From contig NZ_KB911579.1 in assembly GCF_000383575.1 (NCBI RefSeq), positions 3,380,523-3,444,522 on the forward strand: a stretch of 64,000 nucleotides of DNA, written 5' to 3'. The stretch is from Salinispora oceanensis. Lineage in GTDB: Bacteria > Actinomycetota > Actinomycetes > Mycobacteriales > Micromonosporaceae. Below are positions 45,701 through 53,133 of this stretch, piece after piece (position 1 is the stretch's first letter; every line of letters begins with the position of its first letter). Both the position numbers and the translations under genes were made by a program. The notes beneath the pieces are model-generated. The model was given only the letters and a program-made list of their open reading frames with translations, had not been told where the DNA came from and did no database searches.

Positions 45701-48700
45701 GCAGGTCATCTCCGACAACAGGACCAGCTACGACGGCCAGGCGTTCGGTGAACCGCCGACGCTGGGTAACCCGACCCGGACCGAGCGGCTCAAGAGCCAC
45801 GACGGCACGTCACCGACCTACATCCGCGAGTCTGAGGCAACCTTCGACGAGTACGGGCGGCAACTGACAACGGTCGACGCTCTGGGCGCGGTCACGACCA
45901 CGGAGTACACCGAGACCGACGGCTTGACCACCCTTGTTAAGACGACCAATCCGCTGCAGCACACCACGACCGTCGAGTACACCCCTGCCTGGGACCTCCT
46001 CCCGGTGAGTCAGGTGGACGCGAACGGTTTGGAGACTGAGCTGGAGTACGACGGGTTGGGCCGGCTGGTCAAGGTCTGGTTGCCGGACCGTTCGGGTCTC
46101 AGCGGACTCGCACCGAGTATCCGGTTCACCTATCTGGTCCGCACCGACAAGCCGGTCGCCGTCAAGACCGAGCGGTGGCAGGTCGATGGCTCCTACCGCG
46201 TCGAGTACCAGCTGCATGACGGGCTGCTTCGGCCCCGGCAGGTGCAGTCGGAGGGTCCGGACGGTACCCGTGCGATCACTGATACTTTCTACACCGCGAC
46301 TGGGCAAATCGCGAAGGAGTACGAGACCTACACCGTCGCCGGTGCACCCACCGACGTGATTTACCCGGCCGTGAACGGCGACGTGAACGGCCAGAAGATC
46401 TACGTCTACGACGGCGCGGATCGGGTCAAGGCCGAGATCTTCGCTGTCGCTGGCAACGAGAAGTGGCGCACCACGACCACCCACGGCGGTGACCGAGTAT
46501 CCGTGGATCCGCCGGCCGGCGACACTCCCACCACCACTATTACGAACGCGCTGGGCAAGACAACCGAGCTACGGCAGTACAAGGGCAGCGAACCGTCGGG
46601 CGACTTCGACGCAACCACGTACGCCTACAACGAAGCTGGGCGGCTTGAAACGGTCACCGATCCGGCCGGGAACGTCTGGACGCACGAGTACGACCAACTT
46701 GGCCGGAAGAGCAGCTCGGTCGACCCGGACTCGGGTAGGTCGACGTTCATCTATGATGATCTGGACCGGATCACCAGCACCACCGACGCCCTGGACCAGA
46801 CGATCAGCACCACCTACGACCAGATCGGTCGCAAGAGCGCCGTGTACCAGGGCTCGGCCGAAACCGGTGAGCTGCTGAGCAGTTGGACCTACGACCTGGA
46901 GATGCTCGGCCACATCTCGTCGGCAAGTCGGTGGGTCGAGGGGCACGAGTACGCCACCTACTACTCGATCTACGACGAGTTCTACCGCCCGGCCGGCACC
47001 TACATCTCCGTGCCGGAGCATGCCGGCGCGGAACTGGCCGGCCTCTACACCTTCGGCACCGAGTACAACTCCGACGGCACCGTCCAGTCGAGGTCCTGGT
47101 CCGACGGGGGCGGCCTGCCCTTCGAAACTGTCGTCTACACCTATGACGACCTCGAACGTGTCACGGCGATGACGGGTGACGCCGCCTACGTGACCGACGT
47201 CGACTACGCCAGTACCGGTGAGGTCCTGCAAACCGAAGCGGTGGTGGGTAGCCGGAAGGTGTGGTCGACCTACGAGTACGAGCAGGGCACCAAGCGGCTC
47301 ACCCGCCAACGACTGGACCGCCTGATGGCCCCGGTCGTCGACATTGACGCCCGCTACACGTACGACCCGGCCGGCAATATTTCGCGCATCGCCAACAACC
47401 CGTCCGGCACCCGGGACACGCAGTGCTTCACCTACGACTACCTGCGCCGCATGGAGCAGGCCTGGACGTCGGCGAGCGCCGCCGAGGACCCGTGTGCGGG
47501 TGGCCCATCGGTGACTGGTGTGGGCGGTCTAGCGCCCTACCACCACGCCTACACCTTCGACGCGACTGGTAACCGCACGACCGAGACCCAGTACTCGACC
47601 AGCGGCACCCCATTGATCGAGCGCAGCTACAGCTATCCGGCCGCCGGCGAAGCGCAGCCGCACACGCTCCGGGAGATGACGGAGAAGACTCCGCAGGGCG
47701 ACCGGCTGCACTCCTACGAGTACGACGCGACCGGTAACACGACGAAGCGTATGAAGACCGGTGAGGACCAGACCCTGGTCTGGGACGCCGAGGGCAACCT
47801 GGAGTCGGTCACGGACGCCGACGGGACGAAGACCAGCTTCCTCTACGACGTGGACGGTTCGCGGATGCTCCGCAAGGAGCCGGACGCGACCACGCTCTAT
47901 CTGCTGGAAATGGAGATCCGGCTGGACCACCAATCCCGGTCCACGGCAGCAAGCCGCTACTACCCGCTGCCCGGTGGCAGCACCCTGGTCCGCAAGGTCG
48001 ACGGTCTCCGGTATGTAGCCAACGATCACCACGGCACCGGCCAGGCGACGGTCGACGAGGCCGGCGAGATCACCCACCGACGGACGACCCCATACGGTGA
48101 AATCCGCGGCGCCGAGCCGGGGGAGTGGCCGACGGAGAAGGGCTTCGTCAACGGGACCATCGACTCCACGACCGGCCTGATCAACATCGGTGCCCGAGAG
48201 TACGACCCGGTGGCAGGCCGGTTCATCTCCGTTGACCCGATCATCGACATCAACGTTCCGCAGCAGATCAATGGGTACGCGTACGCCAACAACAACCCCA
48301 CCACCTACAGCGACCCCAGTGGCCTGTACTTCGAAGAGGGTGGTGTCTACGGCGGTGGCCGTCGCGCCTACAAGTACGGTGGTAAAACCGTAATTACCGG
48401 CAAACCGCCAAGGCAGCCACAACTCCCCAAGCCGCGTCCGGCACCGTTACCCGCGCCCTCGCCGACACCCGGTAGCTCCGATTCGAAAGGCTCTACGCCC
48501 GACAAAAAAGAGAAGCCGAGTCGGCTGAAATTGGTTCTCCAGTTAGGGAAGCGATTCGTGTCAACGGCCCAATCACGCAACATCGGATGGGCCACGCGAG
48601 GGGTGGTGAAGAGTACGGGCGGGAATTGTGAATATCGGCGCGAACTATGGATATGTCAGCAGGGGTGGTTGCCGATTAAGGCCAGGGGTGGCACCATGTA

Positions 48701-48923
48701 CGGCACGACATTCGTTACCGACGTGGCCCCTGGGGACGTTAGTAAGAAGCTCGCAACTCACGAGAAGTACCACCGTGACCATCAATGGAATAAGCATGGT
48801 TACGGGTTCCCGGTGCTATACTATGGTGCCGAGGTGATCGATGTCTGGATTGGCGGAGGCTGTAACAGATATGAGGCAGCGGCCGAAGCTGCCAGCGGTG
48901 GAGGGGGAGGTTACACCTGTTGA
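42774..48923 (+). CDS. Secreted RHS/YD-repeat polymorphic toxin-like protein
   Basis: The 2049-aa protein has a signal peptide (WAMAGVMGASLIQVAAPPVAA) and a variable Ala/Thr-rich region. A conserved actinomycete N-domain follows (FSWTYPLRTPPVPGGG, NNQGSWIGEGFNYEPG). YD repeats run from about residue 1000 to 1780 (TYAYNEAGRLETVTDPAG, STFIYDDLDRITSTTDAL). The RHS core ends near 1850 with IGAREYDPVAGRFISVDPI and YANNNPTTYSDPSGL. The last 200 residues are a Pro-rich linker and a tail with HEKYH at 1996-2000 and YEAAAEA, of lower GC than the rest. RHS shells enclose toxins in known systems; the tail's activity is inferred. Confidence 0.9.
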   Translation: MMFSRHLARPGRLNRRIVRPVAWAMAGVMGASLIQVAAPPVAAEPSLSRPATTDPGKILPTRDPLPVKPRTANPAVIAAATEPDAVTWPAAGVADIKVPTTAAVSAPASAVMRAETAVVPAETAVMSAETTDIGGLPVSVSPAPETTDATPKASAHRDRDTDPVPSKVRVEVLDRGATKKAKVDGPLVRVTRNDGRSTDGTVRLGLGYAGIAGAYGGDFGARLRLAQLPECALTTPEQAQCVATPVPTSNDNVSKTLSAEVRTGALVAMVADDASSQGDYSATKLAPSAKWSVGQSAGGFSWTYPLRTPPVPGGGAPPITLAYSSQSTDGRTAATNNQGSWIGEGFNYEPGHIERRYKPCSKDGHERYADQCWAYDNATILLNGQSTELVKSGDTWRFAADDGSKVERFTGAVNGDNNGEYWKVTATDGTEYYFGLNRLPGWTSGKEETKSTWTMPIYGDDKGEPCYDETFTSAHCDQAWRWSLDYVKDRHGNVSSYFYQQEINHYARGGRTDVNGVPYVRGGWLKRIDYGQRHEAVYTTDAPARVRFDTKERCLPSGDIDCDPQDLNDTTAPHWPDVPFDRNCAANTKCALDQIAPSFWTRARLTGITTEIREGADWAAVDHWKLDHLLTDNGDGSRTLWLHKITHTGLYGPGVDIAMPSVELGGLQLPNRIDRNGDHIAPLVRFRLATVWTEAGGQIDVNYATPDCTLSNLPTPGNSTRRCYPVRWNPLGSGDPITDWFHKYVVEQVVETDRTGGAPDMVTRYQYLDGAAWRHADPDGITDPKDLTWNNWRGYGRVVVTSGDGQVQTTKTEYRYLRGMHGDKDPDGGTRTVTVTDSTGGTHTDHDEFSGHQVESIVHDGAEVVSKEIATPWRHNTATETHSWGSKKAWFVNTTQTRSLVALAAGGWRETKQTSTFDTSFGRVTQTDDEGDIAVTGDESCSRTTYADNPTRQLHDLVSRVESVSVRCSVTPDRSKQVISDNRTSYDGQAFGEPPTLGNPTRTERLKSHDGTSPTYIRESEATFDEYGRQLTTVDALGAVTTTEYTETDGLTTLVKTTNPLQHTTTVEYTPAWDLLPVSQVDANGLETELEYDGLGRLVKVWLPDRSGLSGLAPSIRFTYLVRTDKPVAVKTERWQVDGSYRVEYQLHDGLLRPRQVQSEGPDGTRAITDTFYTATGQIAKEYETYTVAGAPTDVIYPAVNGDVNGQKIYVYDGADRVKAEIFAVAGNEKWRTTTTHGGDRVSVDPPAGDTPTTTITNALGKTTELRQYKGSEPSGDFDATTYAYNEAGRLETVTDPAGNVWTHEYDQLGRKSSSVDPDSGRSTFIYDDLDRITSTTDALDQTISTTYDQIGRKSAVYQGSAETGELLSSWTYDLEMLGHISSASRWVEGHEYATYYSIYDEFYRPAGTYISVPEHAGAELAGLYTFGTEYNSDGTVQSRSWSDGGGLPFETVVYTYDDLERVTAMTGDAAYVTDVDYASTGEVLQTEAVVGSRKVWSTYEYEQGTKRLTRQRLDRLMAPVVDIDARYTYDPAGNISRIANNPSGTRDTQCFTYDYLRRMEQAWTSASAAEDPCAGGPSVTGVGGLAPYHHAYTFDATGNRTTETQYSTSGTPLIERSYSYPAAGEAQPHTLREMTEKTPQGDRLHSYEYDATGNTTKRMKTGEDQTLVWDAEGNLESVTDADGTKTSFLYDVDGSRMLRKEPDATTLYLLEMEIRLDHQSRSTAASRYYPLPGGSTLVRKVDGLRYVANDHHGTGQATVDEAGEITHRRTTPYGEIRGAEPGEWPTEKGFVNGTIDSTTGLINIGAREYDPVAGRFISVDPIIDINVPQQINGYAYANNNPTTYSDPSGLYFEEGGVYGGGRRAYKYGGKTVITGKPPRQPQLPKPRPAPLPAPSPTPGSSDSKGSTPDKKEKPSRLKLVLQLGKRFVSTAQSRNIGWATRGVVKSTGGNCEYRRELWICQQGWLPIKARGGTMYGTTFVTDVAPGDVSKKLATHEKYHRDHQWNKHGYGFPVLYYGAEVIDVWIGGGCNRYEAAAEAASGGGGGYTC

Positions 48924-49474
48924 GAATGCGATTCACCGCTTGCCTCGCGAGTTTGCTGCTAATCTCCGGTTGTGGTGTGTTCTTGCCCAGTCATGACTAT
49001 TACGCGGTCGGGGTTGCGCAGATCGGTGACCAACTCTACGTCTATGCGCCGTTGTGTGACGGTGAACGAGTGGTGGGGGTTGAGGCATACGATAATCTAT
49101 TGTCCGGGCAGGAGCCCAACTATGACCCTGATTCGATGCAGTTCACCTACTGGAAGGCGCAGGATCCGACTCGCGAGTCGGTGGCGAATGGTTGGATTGC
49201 GCTTGGAGACAGTAGTGGATTCCGGACGACTGCTGTGGTGGCGGGCTCGAATATCGAGCTTCCGGAGAAATTAGGAGTCAGCCTGCAGCTTGACGTGGGG
49301 AGTCAACATGCAGTGGAGGGCGTAGTATCGGTTTCGAAGGCGCCAAGATATCCTGCCGGCGCGGACCCCCGTAGCGTCCGCTACGCGTACCGCCCCGAGC
49401 GCAATGGAGCGGATGCGCGTGATCCCAGGGAGATTCGCGATGAGTCCGGCTGCGCTGCGAACTACCCGGCATGA
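48920..49474 (+). CDS. Putative lipoprotein, candidate immunity protein of the RHS tail
   Basis: The 184-aa product begins MRMRFTACLASLLLISGCGVF, a lipoprotein signal with lipobox LISGC, so it should be anchored outside the membrane. The mature part is beta-rich (YAVGVAQIGDQLYVYAPLCDGERV) and ends SGCAANYPA. TTG 48920 overlaps the RHS stop by 4 bases and lies 9 bases after GGAGGGGGAGG; ATG 48926 is in frame too. Coupling to the RHS gene and low GC fit an immunity gene, but no homolog was checked; it could be an unrelated lipoprotein. Confidence 0.65.
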   Translation: MRMRFTACLASLLLISGCGVFLPSHDYYAVGVAQIGDQLYVYAPLCDGERVVGVEAYDNLLSGQEPNYDPDSMQFTYWKAQDPTRESVANGWIALGDSSGFRTTAVVAGSNIELPEKLGVSLQLDVGSQHAVEGVVSVSKAPRYPAGADPRSVRYAYRPERNGADARDPREIRDESGCAANYPA

Positions 49475-49675
49475 TTAGGTCATTCAGCCAGATCTGGCGC
49501 CAGATCTCATGGGGAAGGCTGGTGAACACCAAGAGGTCGTCGTGGGATGTGGTCGAGGTGTTAGGTGGCGGCTGGGACTTCGCCTCGATCGTTTCGTGGC
49601 CACGACGTGAAGCCGGAAGATCTCTTCGTCATCGGCTCCAAGAGCTACCATCCGGACCCGTTCAAGGCTGCATGA
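49471..49675 (+). pseudogene. Small frameshifted gene downstream of the lipoprotein gene
   Basis: A start at 49471 overlaps the previous stop (ATGA). The frame reads SWDVVEVLGGGWDFASIVS, then a shift near 49599 is needed to continue into FRGHDVKPEDLFVIGSKSYHPDPFKAA and a stop at 49673-49675. Read together these make one plausible short acidic protein of about 68 residues, so a one-base indel (or a programmed frameshift) is indicated. The family is not recognised. Confidence 0.55.
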
Positions 49676-49689
49676 CGAGGCACTAGCTA

Positions 49690-50080
49690 GTGCCGTAGCC
49701 ACGAACGTTTGCGGTGTTGGGGTCAGGCTGTTCGGGGTAGCTGGCTGGCCCCATCGTCGTTGTCGTTCGCTGCGGATGCGGCGCGTTCGTGGCGTTGGGC
49801 GGCCAGGGCGTCGGGGTGGCGGGCGTTGGCGTTGCGCCAGCGCAGGTACGCAGCAGCCGCGTCAGCGCGGGGTGGTTGGGGTGGTTCAGCCGGCGATGAC
49901 GAAGGTGCGTAGCGGCCCGAACTGGGCCTCGATCGGGTTGGCCCAGGAGGCGTAGGTCGAGGTGAGGCAGAGCTCGACCTTGTTCCGGACCGCCCGCTCG
50001 CAGTCACGAGCAACCAGCGCGACGGCATCACGGAACCCTCGGGGTGGGCTTGGGCGCAGCAACATCCTTCCAGCCCGCCC
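49690..50080 (-). pseudogene. Remnant of an IS630-family transposase (C-terminal part)
   Basis: On the minus strand the frame through 50060-49889 reads DAVALVARDCERAVRNK and CLTSTYASWANPIEAQFGPLR, ending TFVIAG before a stop. The SWANPIEAQFGPLR stretch is the typical end of the DDE domain of IS630 transposases. Other frames continue with NHPNHPALTRLLR and YLRWRNANARHPDALAAQR, so at least two frameshifts have broken the gene. No terminal inverted repeats or intact N-terminus are visible. Confidence 0.65.
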
Positions 50081-50358
50081 GCGTGGGGCAAGCCATCTCG
50101 GATGTCACCGATCGGCGCAGCAGACCCACCCGATCCAGTCGAAACCGAGATAGACCCACGATACCGCCCAAATGCGGGATACTGTGACGCCTGACGGTGC
50201 TCGTGAACAGACCTCGCGTAGCTGTTGCATCCGGCTCAGGTGTCGTAAGGGTGTGCACTACCGGTATCGCTTGGTGTCGGCGGAACTTCGAGTCCACTGC
50301 GCCGGCTGAAACAAGGGGGTTCCGAGACGCAAATCTTCACACCCAGGAAGTGATGCTG

Positions 50359-51849
50359 ATGTGGAAAATGGTACGTCCGACGAAGAGGCGCGCGTCCACG
50401 ATTGCTGCCGGGGCGCTTGCCTGCACGGTGGCTGTCGGTGTCGCGGGCAGTATGCCGCACGCGCTCGCCGAGCCCACGTCGCCGTTGGCGCCGGAGAGTT
50501 CCCCGTCAGTGCAGAATGATGGTTGGGGTGCCCCCGATCGTGGCCGCTATGTCCCGTCGGTTCCCCCTTCCGTGGAGCCTCAGCATCGGGGTGATCGGCA
50601 ACGTGAGCCAGTGCTTTTCTCTACCGATATGTCGATGGGGCTGACCACGGGCTCCCGTAACGGTATGTCCACCTCGGTCCCGGACATTGACGACTCGTAC
50701 GCGCTCGCCCTTGCGTTGGCGCACGGGGTTGATGTGCGAGGCGTTGTGGTGACCATGGGAAACTCGATGGCTACGCCCACTGTGGTCACCGCCCAGGCGA
50801 CGGTTGATGCACTCGGTGCCGATATACCCGTGGTGCAGGGGGCGGAGGTCTGGTTGCCGGTCGAGGCCCAGCAGACCACCGGCGGCGCGGATCTGACCGG
50901 CACCTGCGTCAACGATGGCGTCCGGTTCATGGCCGACCAACTGCGGGAGACCGGCGGGCTCACGATCCTGGCGATCGGTCCGTTGACTGACGTGGCGTGT
51001 CTGACCATGAACTTTCCGGAAGAGGCCTCTCTCATCTCCCGGATCGTCGCCCTCGTTGGCAGTAAGCCGACGACGGTGTTCGAGATTTTCGGCACCCCGC
51101 TGGTTGACTTCAACTACATCATGGACCCGCGTGCCGAGCAGATCCTCCTAGACGAAACGAATATTCCTTTCACGGCCATCACCTTCGACCTCTCCTCGCT
51201 GGCGCCGATCCCGATTCCGGAGTTGGAGCGGCTGGCCACCAGTACGGACCCGCTCGCGCGTTTCTACGGCGAGTCGTCGATGCCGCGCCTGGAGATGCTG
51301 AAGGAGATAGACTTCGGCCCCGCGTACCCGATTTTTGACGCCGCCGCCGCATGGCATCTGATTCGGCCGCAAGACCAGGTATGTCAGCAGGCGGGTTATC
51401 GACTGAAGACCGGATCGCCAGCGACAGCGGAGGCCGGGGAAACAGATATCTACGACTGGTTCTCGCCTGAGATCACCGAAACCCGGCAGGTCACCTCGTG
51501 CACGGCTTTCACGAGTAGGGAGGCGGCGGGCCGCTACCAGCATGCGATTCTTCAGGCCGTTGGCGGAGATGGGTGGACCGACCGGGATGTCCTTCTGAAC
51601 GAGGAGGAGCCGCTGCGGACCGACGAGTGGTCCGCACCGACCACGGGACCCCTGCGGACCGACGAGTGGTCCGCACCGACCACGGGACCGCTGTGGACCG
51701 ACGAGTGGTCTGCGCCGACGGACACCGGGCCGCTGTGGACCGAAGACTGGGCGCTCCCCACCGAGGAGGGGCTCCAGCAGACTGAGGAGTGGGCGCTTCC
51801 CACCGAGGAGGGCGCCACCTGGGATGAGGAGGGTGTTGTCCCGGAGTAA
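50359..51849 (+). CDS. Secreted nucleoside-hydrolase-like protein with C-terminal tandem repeats
   Basis: The 496-aa protein has a signal peptide (RASTIAAGALACTVAVGVAGSMPHALA) and a domain resembling inosine-uridine nucleoside hydrolases: PDIDDSYALALALAHGVDVRGVVVTMGN, LTILAIGPLTDVACL, FNYIMDPRAEQILLD and YPIFDAAAAWHLI. The metal-binding loop is unusual: a TDMSMG segment is separated from PDIDDS by about 14 residues. The last 80 residues repeat PLRTDEWSAPTTG-type units. ATG 50359 is chosen because AGGAAG lies at 50345-50350. It may release bases from nucleosides outside the cell, but this is inferred. Confidence 0.75.
   Translation: MWKMVRPTKRRASTIAAGALACTVAVGVAGSMPHALAEPTSPLAPESSPSVQNDGWGAPDRGRYVPSVPPSVEPQHRGDRQREPVLFSTDMSMGLTTGSRNGMSTSVPDIDDSYALALALAHGVDVRGVVVTMGNSMATPTVVTAQATVDALGADIPVVQGAEVWLPVEAQQTTGGADLTGTCVNDGVRFMADQLRETGGLTILAIGPLTDVACLTMNFPEEASLISRIVALVGSKPTTVFEIFGTPLVDFNYIMDPRAEQILLDETNIPFTAITFDLSSLAPIPIPELERLATSTDPLARFYGESSMPRLEMLKEIDFGPAYPIFDAAAAWHLIRPQDQVCQQAGYRLKTGSPATAEAGETDIYDWFSPEITETRQVTSCTAFTSREAAGRYQHAILQAVGGDGWTDRDVLLNEEEPLRTDEWSAPTTGPLRTDEWSAPTTGPLWTDEWSAPTDTGPLWTEDWALPTEEGLQQTEEWALPTEEGATWDEEGVVPE
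51610..51829 (+). repeat. In-frame 39-base tandem repeats at the 3' end of the nucleoside hydrolase-like gene
   Basis: Units start at 51610, 51649 and 51688; the first two are nearly identical and later copies (about 42 bases) diverge. They encode PLRTDEWSAPTTG, PLWTDEWSAPTDTG, PLWTEDWALPTEEG and LQQTEEWALPTEEG. Confidence 0.8.
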
Positions 51850-51866
51850 CGGGAGCCCCGCCAAGC

Positions 51867-51909
51867 ACGGGCTACGTCCCCACGCCGAGTGGCTGGGTAC
51901 GTAGCCCGT
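51867..51909 (+). terminator. Stem-loop after the nucleoside hydrolase-like gene
   Basis: An 11-bp perfect stem ACGGGCTACGT (51867-51877) pairs with 51899-51909, loop 21 bases. It lies between this gene and the convergent xerC. Confidence 0.65.
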
Positions 51910-52013
51910 TCGCGTCAGTGGTTGGCCGCTGCGACCGCGGGAGCGTCGTGGCGGTGCCTGCCCTGGCGCACCCCGCAGGTTCGACGGGCGAACATCGCGA
52001 CGGGCCCGCCGGC

Positions 52014-53006
52014 TCACGCCCGGGGGTGGGCCTGCCGGTACGCGGCCCGCAGCCGCTCGACCGACACGTGGGTGTAGATCTGGGTACTGGCCAGCGAGGA
52101 GTGCCCGAGGAGTTCCTGCACCGCCCGCAGGTCCGCGCCCCCCTCCAACAGGTGGGTGGCCGCCGCGTGCCGCAGCCCGTGCGGGCTGGTCCGGGGCAGG
52201 CCCGCCGCGGTGGCGTACCGGCGGACGATCCCCCGTGCAGTGGTCGGGTTGAGCCGGCCGCCCCGCGCCCCGAGCAGCAGTGCGTTCGCTGACCGAGCGC
52301 CGACCAGCCGGGGACGGCCGTGGCGTAGCCACGCGTCGAGCGCCCGTTGCGCCGGGATTCCGTAGGGCACGCTGCGTTCCCGACCCCCTTTGCCGAACAC
52401 CCGGAGCACCCGCCGGCCCGGGTCCAGGTCCGCGACGTCAAGCCCGCACGCCTCACTGACCCGGACCCCGGTCGCGTACAGCAGCTCCAGCAGCAGGTGG
52501 TCTCGCAGCCGGGCCGGGTCGGCGGTCTCTGGCGGAACGTCGTCGGTCAGCTGCTCCTGGGGTGCCGCGTGCGCCGCCTCCAACAGGGCGGCGGCCTGAT
52601 CAACCGGGAGTACGGCGGGTAGCTCCCGGTGGGCGCGGGGACTGGCCAGGCCGGCGGCGATGTCGGTCGGCAGCCGGCCGTCGCGGTGCGCCCAGGTGCT
52701 GAAGGTGCGGGCCGCGGCGGCCCTTCGGGCCATTGTGGTCCGGGCGGCTCCCGTCGTGCGCTGCCGGGCCAGCCAGCTGCGGATCTGTGCCAGCGTCAGG
52801 TCGGCGGGGGTCCGGGCTCCCGCCCGTACGGCGTGGTCGAGCAGGCTGATGACATCGGCGACGTACGCCCGGACGGTGTGGGTGGAGCGGTCCTGGACCT
52901 GGGCCAGCTGGGTCGCGAAGTCGTCCGCCGCCTCGCGTAGCGGCGCGGGCAGCGCCGCGTGCCGGGCCCGGGTCGCTTCGCCTCGCTTCACCGGCGGGCC
53001 TCGCAC
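52014..53006 (-). CDS. xerC: Tyrosine recombinase XerC
   Basis: XerC, with XerD, resolves chromosome dimers at dif. The 330-aa protein has an N-terminal core-binding domain (DFATQLAQVQDRSTHTVRAYVADV) and a catalytic domain with ATGVRVSEACGLDVAD (first Arg), FGKGGRERSVPY (Lys), SPHGLRHAAATHLLEGGADL (HxxR), LLGHSSLASTQIYTH (His and the nucleophile Tyr). All catalytic residues are present. A function for a mobile element is possible but its neighbours dprA-comM-yraN suggest the housekeeping XerC. Confidence 0.9.
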   Translation of the reverse strand: MRGPPVKRGEATRARHAALPAPLREAADDFATQLAQVQDRSTHTVRAYVADVISLLDHAVRAGARTPADLTLAQIRSWLARQRTTGAARTTMARRAAAARTFSTWAHRDGRLPTDIAAGLASPRAHRELPAVLPVDQAAALLEAAHAAPQEQLTDDVPPETADPARLRDHLLLELLYATGVRVSEACGLDVADLDPGRRVLRVFGKGGRERSVPYGIPAQRALDAWLRHGRPRLVGARSANALLLGARGGRLNPTTARGIVRRYATAAGLPRTSPHGLRHAAATHLLEGGADLRAVQELLGHSSLASTQIYTHVSVERLRAAYRQAHPRA

Positions 53007-53133
53007 CAGCGGGTGAGCCGGCCCGGTGGACCGATGGTGAGCTGCTTGTCGGCGTGCACCCGAACAGCCTACGGGCGCTTTGCCGGCCGCTGCGGCCCCG
53101 ACGGCTCCTGCGGCGTTGACGCCTCCTGAGGCA

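Noticed and set aside
52014..53006. Tyrosine recombinase as the integrase of a mobile island covering 35-52 kb
   Set aside because: It sits with dprA, comM and yraN and has the XerC pattern. No tRNA gene or flanking att repeats were found at either end of the accessory region.
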